In this document: positions 54,107-63,282 of the stretch, one piece after another
How positions within the stretch are numbered: the first letter of the stretch is position 1
Layout: each line of letters starts with the position of its first letter
Assembly (NCBI RefSeq): GCF_007748175.1
Contig: NZ_CP037422.1
Location: 5,100,334-5,164,333, forward strand
DNA length: 64,000 nt
Direction: 5' to 3'
From: Gimesia aquarii
Lineage (GTDB): Bacteria > Planctomycetota > Planctomycetia > Planctomycetales > Planctomycetaceae
Program-made: the position numbers and the translations under genes
The notes under the pieces: generated by a model
Told to the model about the DNA's origin: nothing
Seen by the model: the letters and a program-made list of their open reading frames with translations, nothing else
Databases searched by the model: none

Positions 54107-55120
54107 CTAATTCGCGACGACTTGATTTCCTTTTGATCCCTGTTCGGGCAGGAGTTCAACATCAAGTGTTGCCAGTAACTGGCCTTTTTTATTCATAATG
54201 TGCATTTTGGCTTCAGTCGCCTTTCCTAATCCGATTTGAGGAGTCTGGAAACCAAGTTTCGTATCTTCCCATTTTTCTATCTTGGCGGGCAAACCCATTT
54301 CGTTGATTTCAATAATGACCATCCCTTGTTCATTTCCTAATCCCTGGGCTGTTAATTGAAATTGTTGGCCGGCAACTAAGGCAAGACGTTCAGGTTGAGT
54401 TTTCTCTGCGTTGGCTGGTGCTGCGACAACTGCTTCCCCAATTTCGTTAATGAAAACTGGCTCACAAGAGATGATTTGACAAGGAACAATAATGGGGTCT
54501 TCACAAATAACAGGATACCAGGGTCGGCAAACTGGTGGACACCAGGGACGGACGTTGATGTGACACCAGGGACGATACCAGAGGTTGTGACCATGATGAT
54601 GTCCTATGCGATGACCATGGAAAAAATTCTTGTGTTTGATGTGCTTATTGCGGTGCAGATCTGGTTTATGTTGTGGTTTGAAAGGATGTTTCGTATTTAC
54701 TTTACCAATTTTTGAAAAGTCTTGTTTCTGATTTGTGATTGGTCTTTTTACGAACGGTCTTTTCATATTGTTTTGTGACGAAGGAAATTTAATCTCTTTT
54801 GTAAACTTATGGTTCGTGGTTTTGTGAAAGCCTTTGAAGTTTGAATTTTTTGGAGTCATCTTTTTGAATTGGGATTGGTAATTTTGTTTGGGAACAAACT
54901 TTTTTGTCTGTGGGGCATGGAATTTTTGCCTGGTGCTGAATTTCTTCATGGATGAATTTCGATTTCGTTGTGAAGAAAATGAGCGGCTGCGATTACTGAA
55001 TGACCGACCTGATGATCGTCCAAAAGACTTTCCTGAAGAGCGATTTCCGGCTGAAGCGTCTTCTGTGATAGTGAGTAAGGTGACCACAACACACGTGAAG
55101 AGAGTTGTTGCAAATTTCAT
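54107..55120 (-). CDS. Secreted basic protein with Ser/Arg/Phe-rich and His-rich segments
   Basis: The 337-residue protein has a signal peptide (MKFATTLFTCVVVTLLTITE). Residues ~24-120 are Ser/Arg/Lys/Phe-rich (SGKSFGRSSGRSFSNRSRSF). A His cluster follows (HGHRIGHHHGHN), then a Cys/Pro/Trp-rich stretch (PWCPPVCRPWYPVICEDP). A compact C-terminal domain of ~110 residues (ERLALVAGQQFQLTAQGLGN) looks like an immunoglobulin-type or IPT-like fold. The basic part could bind DNA or acidic polysaccharide, and the His cluster metal. No known family is recognised. It is monocistronic. Confidence 0.7.
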   Translation of the reverse strand: MKFATTLFTCVVVTLLTITEDASAGNRSSGKSFGRSSGRSFSNRSRSFSSQRNRNSSMKKFSTRQKFHAPQTKKFVPKQNYQSQFKKMTPKNSNFKGFHKTTNHKFTKEIKFPSSQNNMKRPFVKRPITNQKQDFSKIGKVNTKHPFKPQHKPDLHRNKHIKHKNFFHGHRIGHHHGHNLWYRPWCHINVRPWCPPVCRPWYPVICEDPIIVPCQIISCEPVFINEIGEAVVAAPANAEKTQPERLALVAGQQFQLTAQGLGNEQGMVIIEINEMGLPAKIEKWEDTKLGFQTPQIGLGKATEAKMHIMNKKGQLLATLDVELLPEQGSKGNQVVAN

Positions 55121-55237
55121 CGTTCCGTTCCCTTTAGTTATGATTGGTTAGAGTTGAGTTTGTTGTCTCACACTCCACCAAGCGGGAACGCTTAAAATTT
55201 GTTACAACGTTTTATTGAAAAAGCATTAATCAAATGA

Positions 55238-57475
55238 TCACTGGTTTGTGCGGTGGTTCTTAGAGTAAAGCGCGCTGAGGGAATCAAAATCAGCCTGAAG
55301 TACTTGAAAAACTCGCAAAATGCTGACTGCGCCAAGAGTTCCAGCCACAGTTAAAATACCAATTGCAATTTTATCATCCAGATTGATCATCGCCAGTGAG
55401 GCGATACTGAGCATGGGGACGAGGAATGCCATAATCAAATAAACCCAGGTCAGACGTTTCATCTGTTTGAACGTATCTGGTGCCTGTTGACTGAAATCAT
55501 TTTCTTTAAGCAAGCGAGGATATATTGCGTGCAGGCTGAGATAGGTGATTCCAAAAAAAGGATAACTGGCAGCGATGAGACCACACAGTAAGAGTGAACC
55601 CAGGAAATGTGCATAGGCAGAAGCTGGCAATGCGCCAATGGCATAGTGCATACTGATGGGATATGCAATGCCCGCGATGATCCATTCTGTCGTACAGATG
55701 AGCGCAGCATAATGTCCCAATCGTAGACACCGCTTTTGAATGAGTTTGGTATCCTGTTTTTCTTTATGGTTCTCAGATATTTTCCCATGACGAAATTGGA
55801 GTGTCGTCCAGGTTAGCCAACCAATCAGGCTAAGCCCCAACGGATAAGCAATGAGATTGATGACCGATTGAATTTGCCAGAATGCCTCTTGTGAGTTCTT
55901 TAAATGTTCAACGATATGCTTTTGATTGTGAAAGAAGTTGAACAGGCCCGCGAAAAGATTGGGGATCAAAACAATCAAGACCACAATGGGAATTTCCCAT
56001 CCTCTCAGGCGTGAGGACCAACTTGTGGAGGGGGGAAATAAAATCTGCTGTGCTCTGGGATTGAGGCATAATTCCAACTGGTTCGCCAAATTTGCTCCGG
56101 ACGTCCAGCGTTCTTCAAGTTCGGGAGCCAGGCATTTTTGAAGCACATTGACCAGATGCTCGGGGCAGTCGGGAGGCAGGTGTTGTGGACTGGCTTTCAA
56201 GGAGGCGCCTGCCTTGCGTTGTGAAATCATCTGTTTTAAGAGTGTCGACCAGCCTGAACTGACTGGAAGATCTTGAAAGGCACGAACTCCCGTTAATAAT
56301 TCCCAGAGTACTAAGCCAAGGGAGTAAATGTCACTTTTCTCGTCAAGACTTTCCGGCAGCCGTTGATGTGTGGGGTCGTAAGCTTCCAGTTGTTCTGGGG
56401 ACATATACGCTAGACTTCCCCCAAAATAAGCAGCAGGTGTGGTACCTGTGACGGCAGAACTGAAGCTGATATTAAAATCGGCCAGTTTGGGAATGCCTTC
56501 CGCTGTCAGCAGTACATTTGCTGGTTTGATATCACGGTGTAAAACCCCTTTCTTATGTGCATAATTCAATGCGTTTGCCAGACGAATTCCCAACCAGCAA
56601 ATCGTTTCCGGCCATGTGAGGGAGTTTATCTTTTGATAAATTAAAGACTCGGAAGGCCGAGATTCCCCACGTAACTCCAGAGATTGGTTCACCGCGGAAA
56701 CCAATATTTTTCCTGAGCGTTCTGCGGGTGCTGTTTTTCGAATGATCTCAACCACTGACTGCAACGTTCCTCCGGGAAGGTATTGCATATACAGCAAACG
56801 AATTTTTTTGTCAGGCATGATGCGCTGATCGAATACTCGTACGATATTATCATGATCTAATTGAGCCAGTGTTTGTGGTTCGCTACTGGAATCTTCTGAA
56901 ATTTTCAACGCGACGATACGTTGCATCGACGTTTGACGCGCCTGATATACTTTCGCGAATGCACCTTTACCTAACAAAGTTAAAAGTTCAAAATCATCGA
57001 CGGTATGTCCTGGTTGAAAGTGATGGAACGCTTGTGGCGGGCACTGATTGATGATTTTTGTGGTGACATAAGCATGATTCAAGTCGAATAGCTGCTCCAG
57101 TTGGGGGCTGACAGTGGGAAATAAACTGAGATAGTCAGCAGGATCCACTTCAAATCCATTTTGACGGAGCAGATGGAATTCTTCATACAGCAGATCAACG
57201 GGAATGGTGTCCTCCAGCAGCATGGGGAATTCGTCGAGATATTCCTTGATGCGCTTGGGAAAGTTAAATCGTTCCCAACGAAATTCCAGATCAATTTTAA
57301 TGAGTTCAATTAACAGGAAACGGCTGAGTGTTTCATCGTTCTGCTGATACTGCTTGATTTCCGGAGGCGCTTGTTGTGTTTCCCAGTCATTTACAAACTG
57401 TTCCATCACTTCAGTCAATGCAGAGAGCGCGCTCAGACTATCTAATGAATCCAGTTGATGCAATGGTTCAGACAA
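55238..57475 (-). CDS. Membrane-bound Ser/Thr protein kinase
   Basis: The 745-residue protein starts with a ~150-residue helical region. The Hanks-type kinase domain spans about 163-475: Gly loop LLGKGAFAKVYQA, Lys in RIVALKIS, catalytic loop VLHRDIKPANVLL, DFN in place of DFG (LADFNISF), and APE-like SPEQLE. The C-terminus has about six membrane helices with no extracytoplasmic sensor domain. DFN at the metal-binding loop keeps the Asp and is usually tolerated. It diverges from a sigma-factor gene over a repeat-containing 212-base gap, a common planctomycete kinase/sigma pairing. Confidence 0.9.
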   Translation of the reverse strand: MSEPLHQLDSLDSLSALSALTEVMEQFVNDWETQQAPPEIKQYQQNDETLSRFLLIELIKIDLEFRWERFNFPKRIKEYLDEFPMLLEDTIPVDLLYEEFHLLRQNGFEVDPADYLSLFPTVSPQLEQLFDLNHAYVTTKIINQCPPQAFHHFQPGHTVDDFELLTLLGKGAFAKVYQARQTSMQRIVALKISEDSSSEPQTLAQLDHDNIVRVFDQRIMPDKKIRLLYMQYLPGGTLQSVVEIIRKTAPAERSGKILVSAVNQSLELRGESRPSESLIYQKINSLTWPETICWLGIRLANALNYAHKKGVLHRDIKPANVLLTAEGIPKLADFNISFSSAVTGTTPAAYFGGSLAYMSPEQLEAYDPTHQRLPESLDEKSDIYSLGLVLWELLTGVRAFQDLPVSSGWSTLLKQMISQRKAGASLKASPQHLPPDCPEHLVNVLQKCLAPELEERWTSGANLANQLELCLNPRAQQILFPPSTSWSSRLRGWEIPIVVLIVLIPNLFAGLFNFFHNQKHIVEHLKNSQEAFWQIQSVINLIAYPLGLSLIGWLTWTTLQFRHGKISENHKEKQDTKLIQKRCLRLGHYAALICTTEWIIAGIAYPISMHYAIGALPASAYAHFLGSLLLCGLIAASYPFFGITYLSLHAIYPRLLKENDFSQQAPDTFKQMKRLTWVYLIMAFLVPMLSIASLAMINLDDKIAIGILTVAGTLGAVSILRVFQVLQADFDSLSALYSKNHRTNQ

Positions 57476-57569
57476 CAGTAAGCTCCTGAGGGGGAGAATG
57501 ACAATCCGACTAAAAATATCGTGACTGTTTCAGTAGCTGGCTTGTTTTGACGATGGTATAAAGAGAAAA

Positions 57570-57636
57570 CTTTCCACACATTTATCTTTCCACACATTTA
57601 TGTAGTATAGTAATCAATCAACAACAGTGTGGAAAG
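57570..57636. promoter_or_regulatory. Candidate operator between kinase and sigma genes
   Basis: CTTTCCACACATTTAT occurs twice in perfect tandem (57570-57585 and 57586-57601). The inverse of its first ten bases, GTGTGGAAAG, follows at 57627-57636. Two direct and one inverted copy between divergent genes suggest a shared binding site; a hairpin between copy 2 and the inverted copy is also possible. Confidence 0.5.
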
Positions 57637-57687
57637 TAGAACGCTTATCGGACTTTGTCAGCTTATTGCAGGAAGTATGAAATACTA

Positions 57688-58308
57688 ATGACGACTGATA
57701 TCGAAGATCTGATTAACCAGATAAAAGAGGGGAATGAGCCGGCTTTACTGAAGTTCATGGAAATGCATCGAGATCCTCTGATGGCATTTATTAATAAAAA
57801 CATGAGCGATGGGCTGAAAAGTAAAGTAGAAGCAGCAGATATTCTACAGGAAGTTTCCCTCAGTGCTGTTCAATCCTTATCCAAAATGGATTTTGAACAT
57901 AAGCCACCCTTTAGCTGGCTCTGTCATCTTGCTGATCAAAAAATTATCGATAACCATCGGAAATATTTCCAGGCACAAAAGCGGGCTGCCGGTCGTGAGG
58001 TCAAACAACAGTCAGCAGGTGATGGCGAGAAACAGGGGTTTATGGATTTGCTAATTGCCAGTATCACCAGTCCCAGTCAGGCGTTTTCGCGTGGTGCCAG
58101 GGAAATGAAATTGCTCGTGGCGCTGGAGTCTTTACCAGAAGAGAATCGAGAAGCCATACGTCTCAAATATGTCGAAGGACTTCCCACAAAAGAGATTGCT
58201 ACTCAAATGGACAAAACAGATGTCGCCGTTCGTGTGATGGTCAGTCGTTCGATGGCCAAATTACAGGAAAAGTTGAAAAACGAAGATGAGTTCAAAAGTA
58301 TGCTCTAG
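57688..58308 (+). CDS. ECF-type RNA polymerase sigma factor paired with a kinase
   Basis: From ATG 57688 the protein has 206 residues. Region 2 covers about residues 20-95 (EMHRDPLMAFINKNMSDGLK, AADILQEVSLSAVQSLSKMD, FSWLCHLADQKIIDNHRKYF). A Gln/Gly-rich linker of ~45 residues follows, then region 4 from about 145 (ALESLPEENREAIRLKYVEG, LPTKEIATQMDKTDVAVRVM). The long linker is typical of planctomycete ECF groups linked to Ser/Thr kinases, where phosphorylation replaces an anti-sigma factor. The divergent kinase at 55238-57475 is the natural candidate regulator; this is an inference from position. Confidence 0.9.
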   Translation: MTTDIEDLINQIKEGNEPALLKFMEMHRDPLMAFINKNMSDGLKSKVEAADILQEVSLSAVQSLSKMDFEHKPPFSWLCHLADQKIIDNHRKYFQAQKRAAGREVKQQSAGDGEKQGFMDLLIASITSPSQAFSRGAREMKLLVALESLPEENREAIRLKYVEGLPTKEIATQMDKTDVAVRVMVSRSMAKLQEKLKNEDEFKSML

Positions 58309-58412
58309 CACGCCCCATTTATCTATAGCGGCTTAATAGCATTTATACAAAATTCAAACAGCGCTGAAGACGCTATAATCAACCTGGATACAGGGCTAGG
58401 TACGACTGATGC

Positions 58413-59474
58413 TTACTCTGCTTCGTTCGCAAGTTGGGGCGACAGTTCGGTATTGATACGGTCGATCATTTGCCGAAGTCTTCCCAGATTCTTTCGATTG
58501 AAAATCAGAGAGATACGTGGCAAGTCAGTCAAGTGGGAATCGTCTTTTTCTAGTTCATGTGCATCGACTTTAGAGATGATACCTGAGGCAAGTATGTCTT
58601 TGAATTCATCATTCAGTTTTTCGATAAATTCATTGCTCGGTTCAACATGCAAACGTAGCACTAAGCGACCGCTTACATAGCGCATACTGTTATAGACACT
58701 ATAAAAACCGATAATTTCATCGACCGCATCTTCAAGGTTATCGGTAATATAAAAGAGCGATAAATCTTCTTCGGAAATCAGTTCCTGTTTGAGAAGATTG
58801 TTTTTGATAAATGCTTCCCAATCTTTCCAGTAAGTATCACCGGGAGTATCCAACAGCACAATTGGCATTGGGTCGCGTTTGCCGGTTTGGACTAAAGTCA
58901 ATGTTTCGAATGCTTCATCCAGGGTTCCAAACCCACCGGCACAACAGACGATTGCATGAACTTCTTTCACAAACAATAGTTTTCGTGTGAAGAAATAATT
59001 TAAGTTAACCAGCTTCTCGTCTTTGTGAATGACATAGTTGGGCTCCTGCTCGAAGGGGAGCATAATATTGACGCCCATGGACATATCTGTGCCCGCGCCG
59101 ACATGTGCTGCTTCCATGATTCCAGGACCTGCGCCGGTGACCGTCATCCATTTTTCTTCAGCCATTCGGCGGCCGAATTGAAGTGCCTGCTGGTAAGCGG
59201 GATCGTCAGGTAGTGTTCGTGCAGAACCAAAGACTGTTACTTTACGCTGTTTGCGATAGGGAGTGAATACCTTGAACGCGTATCTTAGTTCTTTCAGAGC
59301 ACGATCAAGTATTTTGAGATCACCACGGGTTGCCTGATCCTGCTTTAATTTATCTGCAGTCTCTTTGATGGTGGCAATGATTGACTCATGCGCATAGAGC
59401 TCCGAACTATGTTCTGTGGGCAACACGTCTGATTCGGAGACTTCAGGTCGTGTTTTTCGATATTTCCTCGACAT
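58413..59474 (-). CDS. LOG-family (TIGR00730-type) Rossmann protein
   Basis: The 353-residue protein has the LOG core: [16 protein letters not shown] at about 82-97, [15 protein letters not shown] from 113, [12 protein letters not shown], and the phosphoribohydrolase motif [11 protein letters not shown] at 180-190. These enzymes hydrolyse nucleoside 5'-monophosphates at the N-glycosidic bond. An N-terminal helical extension of ~75 residues and a C-terminal ~75-residue domain ([20 protein letters not shown]) make it longer than classic LOG proteins of about 190 residues. The gene converges on the sigma factor gene. The cellular role in bacteria is unclear. Confidence 0.85.
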   Translation of the reverse strand: MSRKYRKTRPEVSESDVLPTEHSSELYAHESIIATIKETADKLKQDQATRGDLKILDRALKELRYAFKVFTPYRKQRKVTVFGSARTLPDDPAYQQALQFGRRMAEEKWMTVTGAGPGIMEAAHVGAGTDMSMGVNIMLPFEQEPNYVIHKDEKLVNLNYFFTRKLLFVKEVHAIVCCAGGFGTLDEAFETLTLVQTGKRDPMPIVLLDTPGDTYWKDWEAFIKNNLLKQELISEEDLSLFYITDNLEDAVDEIIGFYSVYNSMRYVSGRLVLRLHVEPSNEFIEKLNDEFKDILASGIISKVDAHELEKDDSHLTDLPRISLIFNRKNLGRLRQMIDRINTELSPQLANEAE

Positions 59475-59535
59475 GATTCATTAATCCTTTAACATAACTG
59501 GTCGAGATCTCTCTTTGGGTGATAGCTATGATTGA

Positions 59536-59901
59536 CTACCCCATCAAGGCATCGAGAGCTTCATCTCTAGTTTCATAAATTGCCCAAAGAGTATCGAGTG
59601 CGGTAATTCTTAACAACTCGTTAGCCATTTTGCTGGCACCACATAAGACGAGTTCACCACCTCTACTCCGGACATGTTTATGGCAACGTAGTAAGAGTGC
59701 CAAAAATACGGAACCAAAGTAGCTAACATCACTCAGGTCAAAGACCACCATAGGAATTTCTACTTCCTGCAGAGGAGACATTACGATATCAGCTGCCTGT
59801 TCAATCAGATCCCAACTCATGGATTCGACATTACTTGCTGGAATGATGACAACTGTATTTCCATGCCATTCCAATTGAAAGTCGTCGTGGTAATTAGACA
59901 T
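59536..59901 (-). CDS. STAS-domain protein (anti-anti-sigma-like)
   Basis: From ATG 59901 the protein has 121 residues and consists of one STAS domain. The central motif [17 protein letters not shown] (about 54-70) contains Ser64 at the place where SpoIIAA-type antagonists are phosphorylated. [20 protein letters not shown] follows, as in the family. It probably binds a switch kinase/anti-sigma factor encoded elsewhere. It lies 62 bases upstream of the LOG gene on the same strand. With two sigma factors in the window a link is tempting, but ECF factors are not usually regulated this way. Confidence 0.85.
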   Translation of the reverse strand: MSNYHDDFQLEWHGNTVVIIPASNVESMSWDLIEQAADIVMSPLQEVEIPMVVFDLSDVSYFGSVFLALLLRCHKHVRSRGGELVLCGASKMANELLRITALDTLWAIYETRDEALDALMG

Positions 59902-60023
59902 TTGGTTGTTCCGCAATGATTTAAAGCATTCTTTGCAAATAGAAATCTAGGATTCCGCTCCATAATACTGTGAAGCAGGAAATGAGAACAGTCTTTCGGG
60001 ACCTCAAAACCAAGAATTCATAC

Positions 60024-62948
60024 TTAACGGCCTGTAAACAGGCGGGAAGCTGATTGAGAGTGGTGGGATTGCCACCAATTCATCCAGATTTCGGCTTGTT
60101 CTGAATGTTTTATTGAAGAGCTCAGGTCTGCTGGTTGCTCAGAAGGGGGAACCAGTTTTTTAAGGCTGATGAGAATTTCTTTCATAATGATGTGATTGCG
60201 TTCTGTCCAAGCTAATTGAATGAGTGGTTCGACAAAACGAGTTTGGCCCGAGTTCCCCATTTCCTGTATCGCATCAGTGCGTATTGAATTGAGAGTATTA
60301 TTGGAAAGCCGTACCAGTTCCTGCATACCTTGCACATCCCCCAATCGACTCAATGCTGCAACCGTTTGAAAACGAATTCTCTGATTCGAGTGTGTCAATA
60401 GTGAACGCAGAGAGGGGCCAGAATCTAGTTCTGCAGAGGAATTTTGAATGCCTGTAATCGCAATTGGATTATGGCACTGACCAATGGCATTGATGGCTGC
60501 GAGTTGCACGGATTCATTCTTATCATTTAAGAGAGGTAATAGCCAGATTGCATATTGGGGTAACCCGTATGTGCCAAAGTATTCGCAACCCAGAATCCGA
60601 ATATCAGGCCAATTATGATTGATTGCCAGTAAAGCAAGCTGAGCTGCTTCTTCATAATTGTCTTTGGCAATCGATGACATCACAATCCGCCAGACCAGCC
60701 GATCTTGTTCTTGAGCCATTATTTTACGAAGTCGTTTTACAATGATCGGACTTAATGACACATGCTGTGAACTTTGTAAAAGTTGTTGAGCTGCTTTGCG
60801 GCGATCTGAAAGATGAACGCTTGCAAGTTGATTCAATGCAGCATAACGGGGATTTAACTGAGGCAGAAGATCGTGATAAACTTCATTTGGTATTTGGATC
60901 GATGTTTCCAGGACTAATTTTTCCAAGATACTGAGTTCTTCAGCAGAAATACTCAAAAGCTCTTGATAAGCCTGGTGATATTCTGCCGATTGACGAGGGT
61001 AGTTAAGAATATCCTGGAAGTAAGATTGGATTTCTGCAAGTCGACGCTTATCGTTCTCGCGAGGATCTTGTAAGCCTTGTTTTATGAGTTGATCCCACAA
61101 GCCACCGGGAAGTCGTTCCGTTTGCATCAGTTCTCTGACAGCCACAATTCGTTCAGCTCGGGGAGCTTCTATTGATATCGCACCACTGGAGCCGATGCGA
61201 TCGGTCAATTGAAGCACACTATCTCTTCGGGTTTTGTAAACACCTTCTTGAATTCCCTCGAGTAATAGTGGAATTGCCAACTCGTCGGGCCAGTTTGAGA
61301 TCGATTGAACAACAGCAAGTTGAACTTCGGAATTACGGTCTCGAATTAAGGATCGAAGTAATAACGCGGCTTCGGGGGAATCAGTCTGGCCTAGCCCTTT
61401 CGCTACAGTAAGGCGAACCGAAGAAGATTTATCATTGATCAGTGGTTCTAGATAGTGCGCTCCCCAGGGAGTAAGGCCAAGGGCGGCTGAGACGCGTGAA
61501 CTTTCGTGTTGTCGCTTTGATTGTTGTTTGAGCAGTTCTAAAGCAGTTTCCGTTCCCAGGATTCCCATAAATTCAATCGCTTTGTTTTGAACTTTGAGGT
61601 CAGCGTCTCTGAGCTGGGACATGAGTATTGTGATAGCGTCAGGGTGCTGTACCAAAGCAGCCCAAAAACCAAAATGCCAACGCATGGTCGGGTCAGAATC
61701 CCAACGAACCTGCATCATATTTTCAGGCCAGACTGTCGTTTTGAAATCCGAAGATTTCTCTAATGAATAGCCTGGGTGTAAGAATTGGTCCTGTTTTGCA
61801 TAAAACCACAGTCCGTGAATGAGACAGGCATCCATGGCAGAGCGTCGTAAATTTTTAGGAGGGAGTGTTTTGTTATCACTAATATCCAAAGCCTGGTTCA
61901 GTGTCGGGATTTCGGCGGGGGGAACAAAACGAGCCAATCCTCGGTAGAGTTCTCCACGCAGTTTGATTGAAATATCAGGCCTTTGGAGTAACTGAGTCAA
62001 TCTGTTTTTGGTTTTGAAGGGAATCGCGTCTGCTTCAGAGAGAACGAGGCAAATTGCGTTGATGGCTGCATGTTTCATCGCAGGTGAAAGAGGGGGTAGT
62101 TCAGGCTTCGATTTGTTTTTTCCTGTTTTTTGATTTGGTGAAGTGCCTTCAGCCATTCTTTCGAGGTTGAGAATCTTTTTGTCAGGGTTATTTTGTGTTA
62201 ATTTGGGTTTACGGGTGGGAGCATCGAATGCGACTTTTTCTAAAATCGGAAGTGTTGTTAAAGCAGTTGCTGGTTCTAAAGTCCCCCAAAGGATCGCAGC
62301 ATTCCAGCCTGCTAGAGAATTCCATTCCGAAAGCGCTTTCAGTGCAGCGAATTTTCCTTGTGGTAGAACCGATGCCGTTTCATTTGTTGAAGATTGGAAA
62401 CTGGTTCTAGTGAAAAAATCTTGTAGTGTATTTACTGACCAGTGTTCAGGCTGTACTGATTCTTTTTCACGGAGCTGATTTGGTTCTGGCTGGGAATTCT
62501 GAGTAGTTTTATTTTTTTCTTGAGACGAAAGATCCACTGTTTCCTGCGATGCGACAGGAGTGTCTTTTTTGATGGGCTCGACGATCACTTTTTGTTTTTC
62601 CAATGACCCAAACATCCAGCGGTGCACGTCTATGGATGAATTAAGGGGATCGGAAGCTTGGTCCAGTCGAGTTTTCCATTCTTTGAATGCAGACCAATGA
62701 TGATTTTGAAACCATAAATCCTGGGATAAATAAGTATGGAGTCCTTCCAGCTCCTTCGGCACTTGCTTCGTCTCTTTCTTGAGTATTGAGGCATATGTCT
62801 GTTGGACATTTCGGAGCAGATTCTTTTGACAACCTGAAAGCAGTGCGCAGCAGCTCAATAGACCGGTCAAAATCAGGTATGCATAGAGACGCTGATGTGT
62901 GACTGGTCGTTCTGACAAACAGTTTCTGCTATGAAGGCCAGACTGCAT
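60024..62948 (-). CDS. HEAT-repeat lipoprotein
   Basis: From ATG 62948 the protein has 974 residues; a longer form begins at 63047. The lipoprotein signal (ILTGLLSCCALLSGCQKN) has a good lipobox, LLSGC. After a Gln/Lys/Ser-rich linker of ~100 residues, HEAT repeats run over most of the rest, for example VQNKAIEFMGILGTETALEL, SVRLTVAKGLGQTDSPEAAL and SVQLAAINAIGQCHNPIAIT. No enzyme motif is visible. It should be anchored in a membrane facing the periplasm as a scaffold. The gap to 63283 likely holds promoters of both divergent genes. Confidence 0.85.
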   Translation of the reverse strand: MQSGLHSRNCLSERPVTHQRLYAYLILTGLLSCCALLSGCQKNLLRNVQQTYASILKKETKQVPKELEGLHTYLSQDLWFQNHHWSAFKEWKTRLDQASDPLNSSIDVHRWMFGSLEKQKVIVEPIKKDTPVASQETVDLSSQEKNKTTQNSQPEPNQLREKESVQPEHWSVNTLQDFFTRTSFQSSTNETASVLPQGKFAALKALSEWNSLAGWNAAILWGTLEPATALTTLPILEKVAFDAPTRKPKLTQNNPDKKILNLERMAEGTSPNQKTGKNKSKPELPPLSPAMKHAAINAICLVLSEADAIPFKTKNRLTQLLQRPDISIKLRGELYRGLARFVPPAEIPTLNQALDISDNKTLPPKNLRRSAMDACLIHGLWFYAKQDQFLHPGYSLEKSSDFKTTVWPENMMQVRWDSDPTMRWHFGFWAALVQHPDAITILMSQLRDADLKVQNKAIEFMGILGTETALELLKQQSKRQHESSRVSAALGLTPWGAHYLEPLINDKSSSVRLTVAKGLGQTDSPEAALLLRSLIRDRNSEVQLAVVQSISNWPDELAIPLLLEGIQEGVYKTRRDSVLQLTDRIGSSGAISIEAPRAERIVAVRELMQTERLPGGLWDQLIKQGLQDPRENDKRRLAEIQSYFQDILNYPRQSAEYHQAYQELLSISAEELSILEKLVLETSIQIPNEVYHDLLPQLNPRYAALNQLASVHLSDRRKAAQQLLQSSQHVSLSPIIVKRLRKIMAQEQDRLVWRIVMSSIAKDNYEEAAQLALLAINHNWPDIRILGCEYFGTYGLPQYAIWLLPLLNDKNESVQLAAINAIGQCHNPIAITGIQNSSAELDSGPSLRSLLTHSNQRIRFQTVAALSRLGDVQGMQELVRLSNNTLNSIRTDAIQEMGNSGQTRFVEPLIQLAWTERNHIIMKEILISLKKLVPPSEQPADLSSSIKHSEQAEIWMNWWQSHHSQSASRLFTGR

Positions 62949-63282
62949 TTGAGGAGTAGGAGTAAAGACAGAGAAAGAAATGGTGGGAGAGACAGAGAGA
63001 ATGGAGGGTAGGATCCTATCAAAAATCAAAAAATGGCAGAAGAGCATTCTGATCCTGATCAGTGGGAAGAGACTGGAATACAGGGGAAACTGATATCTGA
63101 GTCAAAAACCTGCTTGTCTGTTTTATGTAATTTATCTTTGCTGGGGACTCGAATGGTGTATATATGTTTTGAGTTAAGATAATTTGATTCGCTTGAAGTC
63201 TTGTTTTTAGTCTGTCATGCTCATGTTCTATTTTACTCAAACTAGCAGAGATGACATTTTAAATTTGGGGAGAACAAGATAG

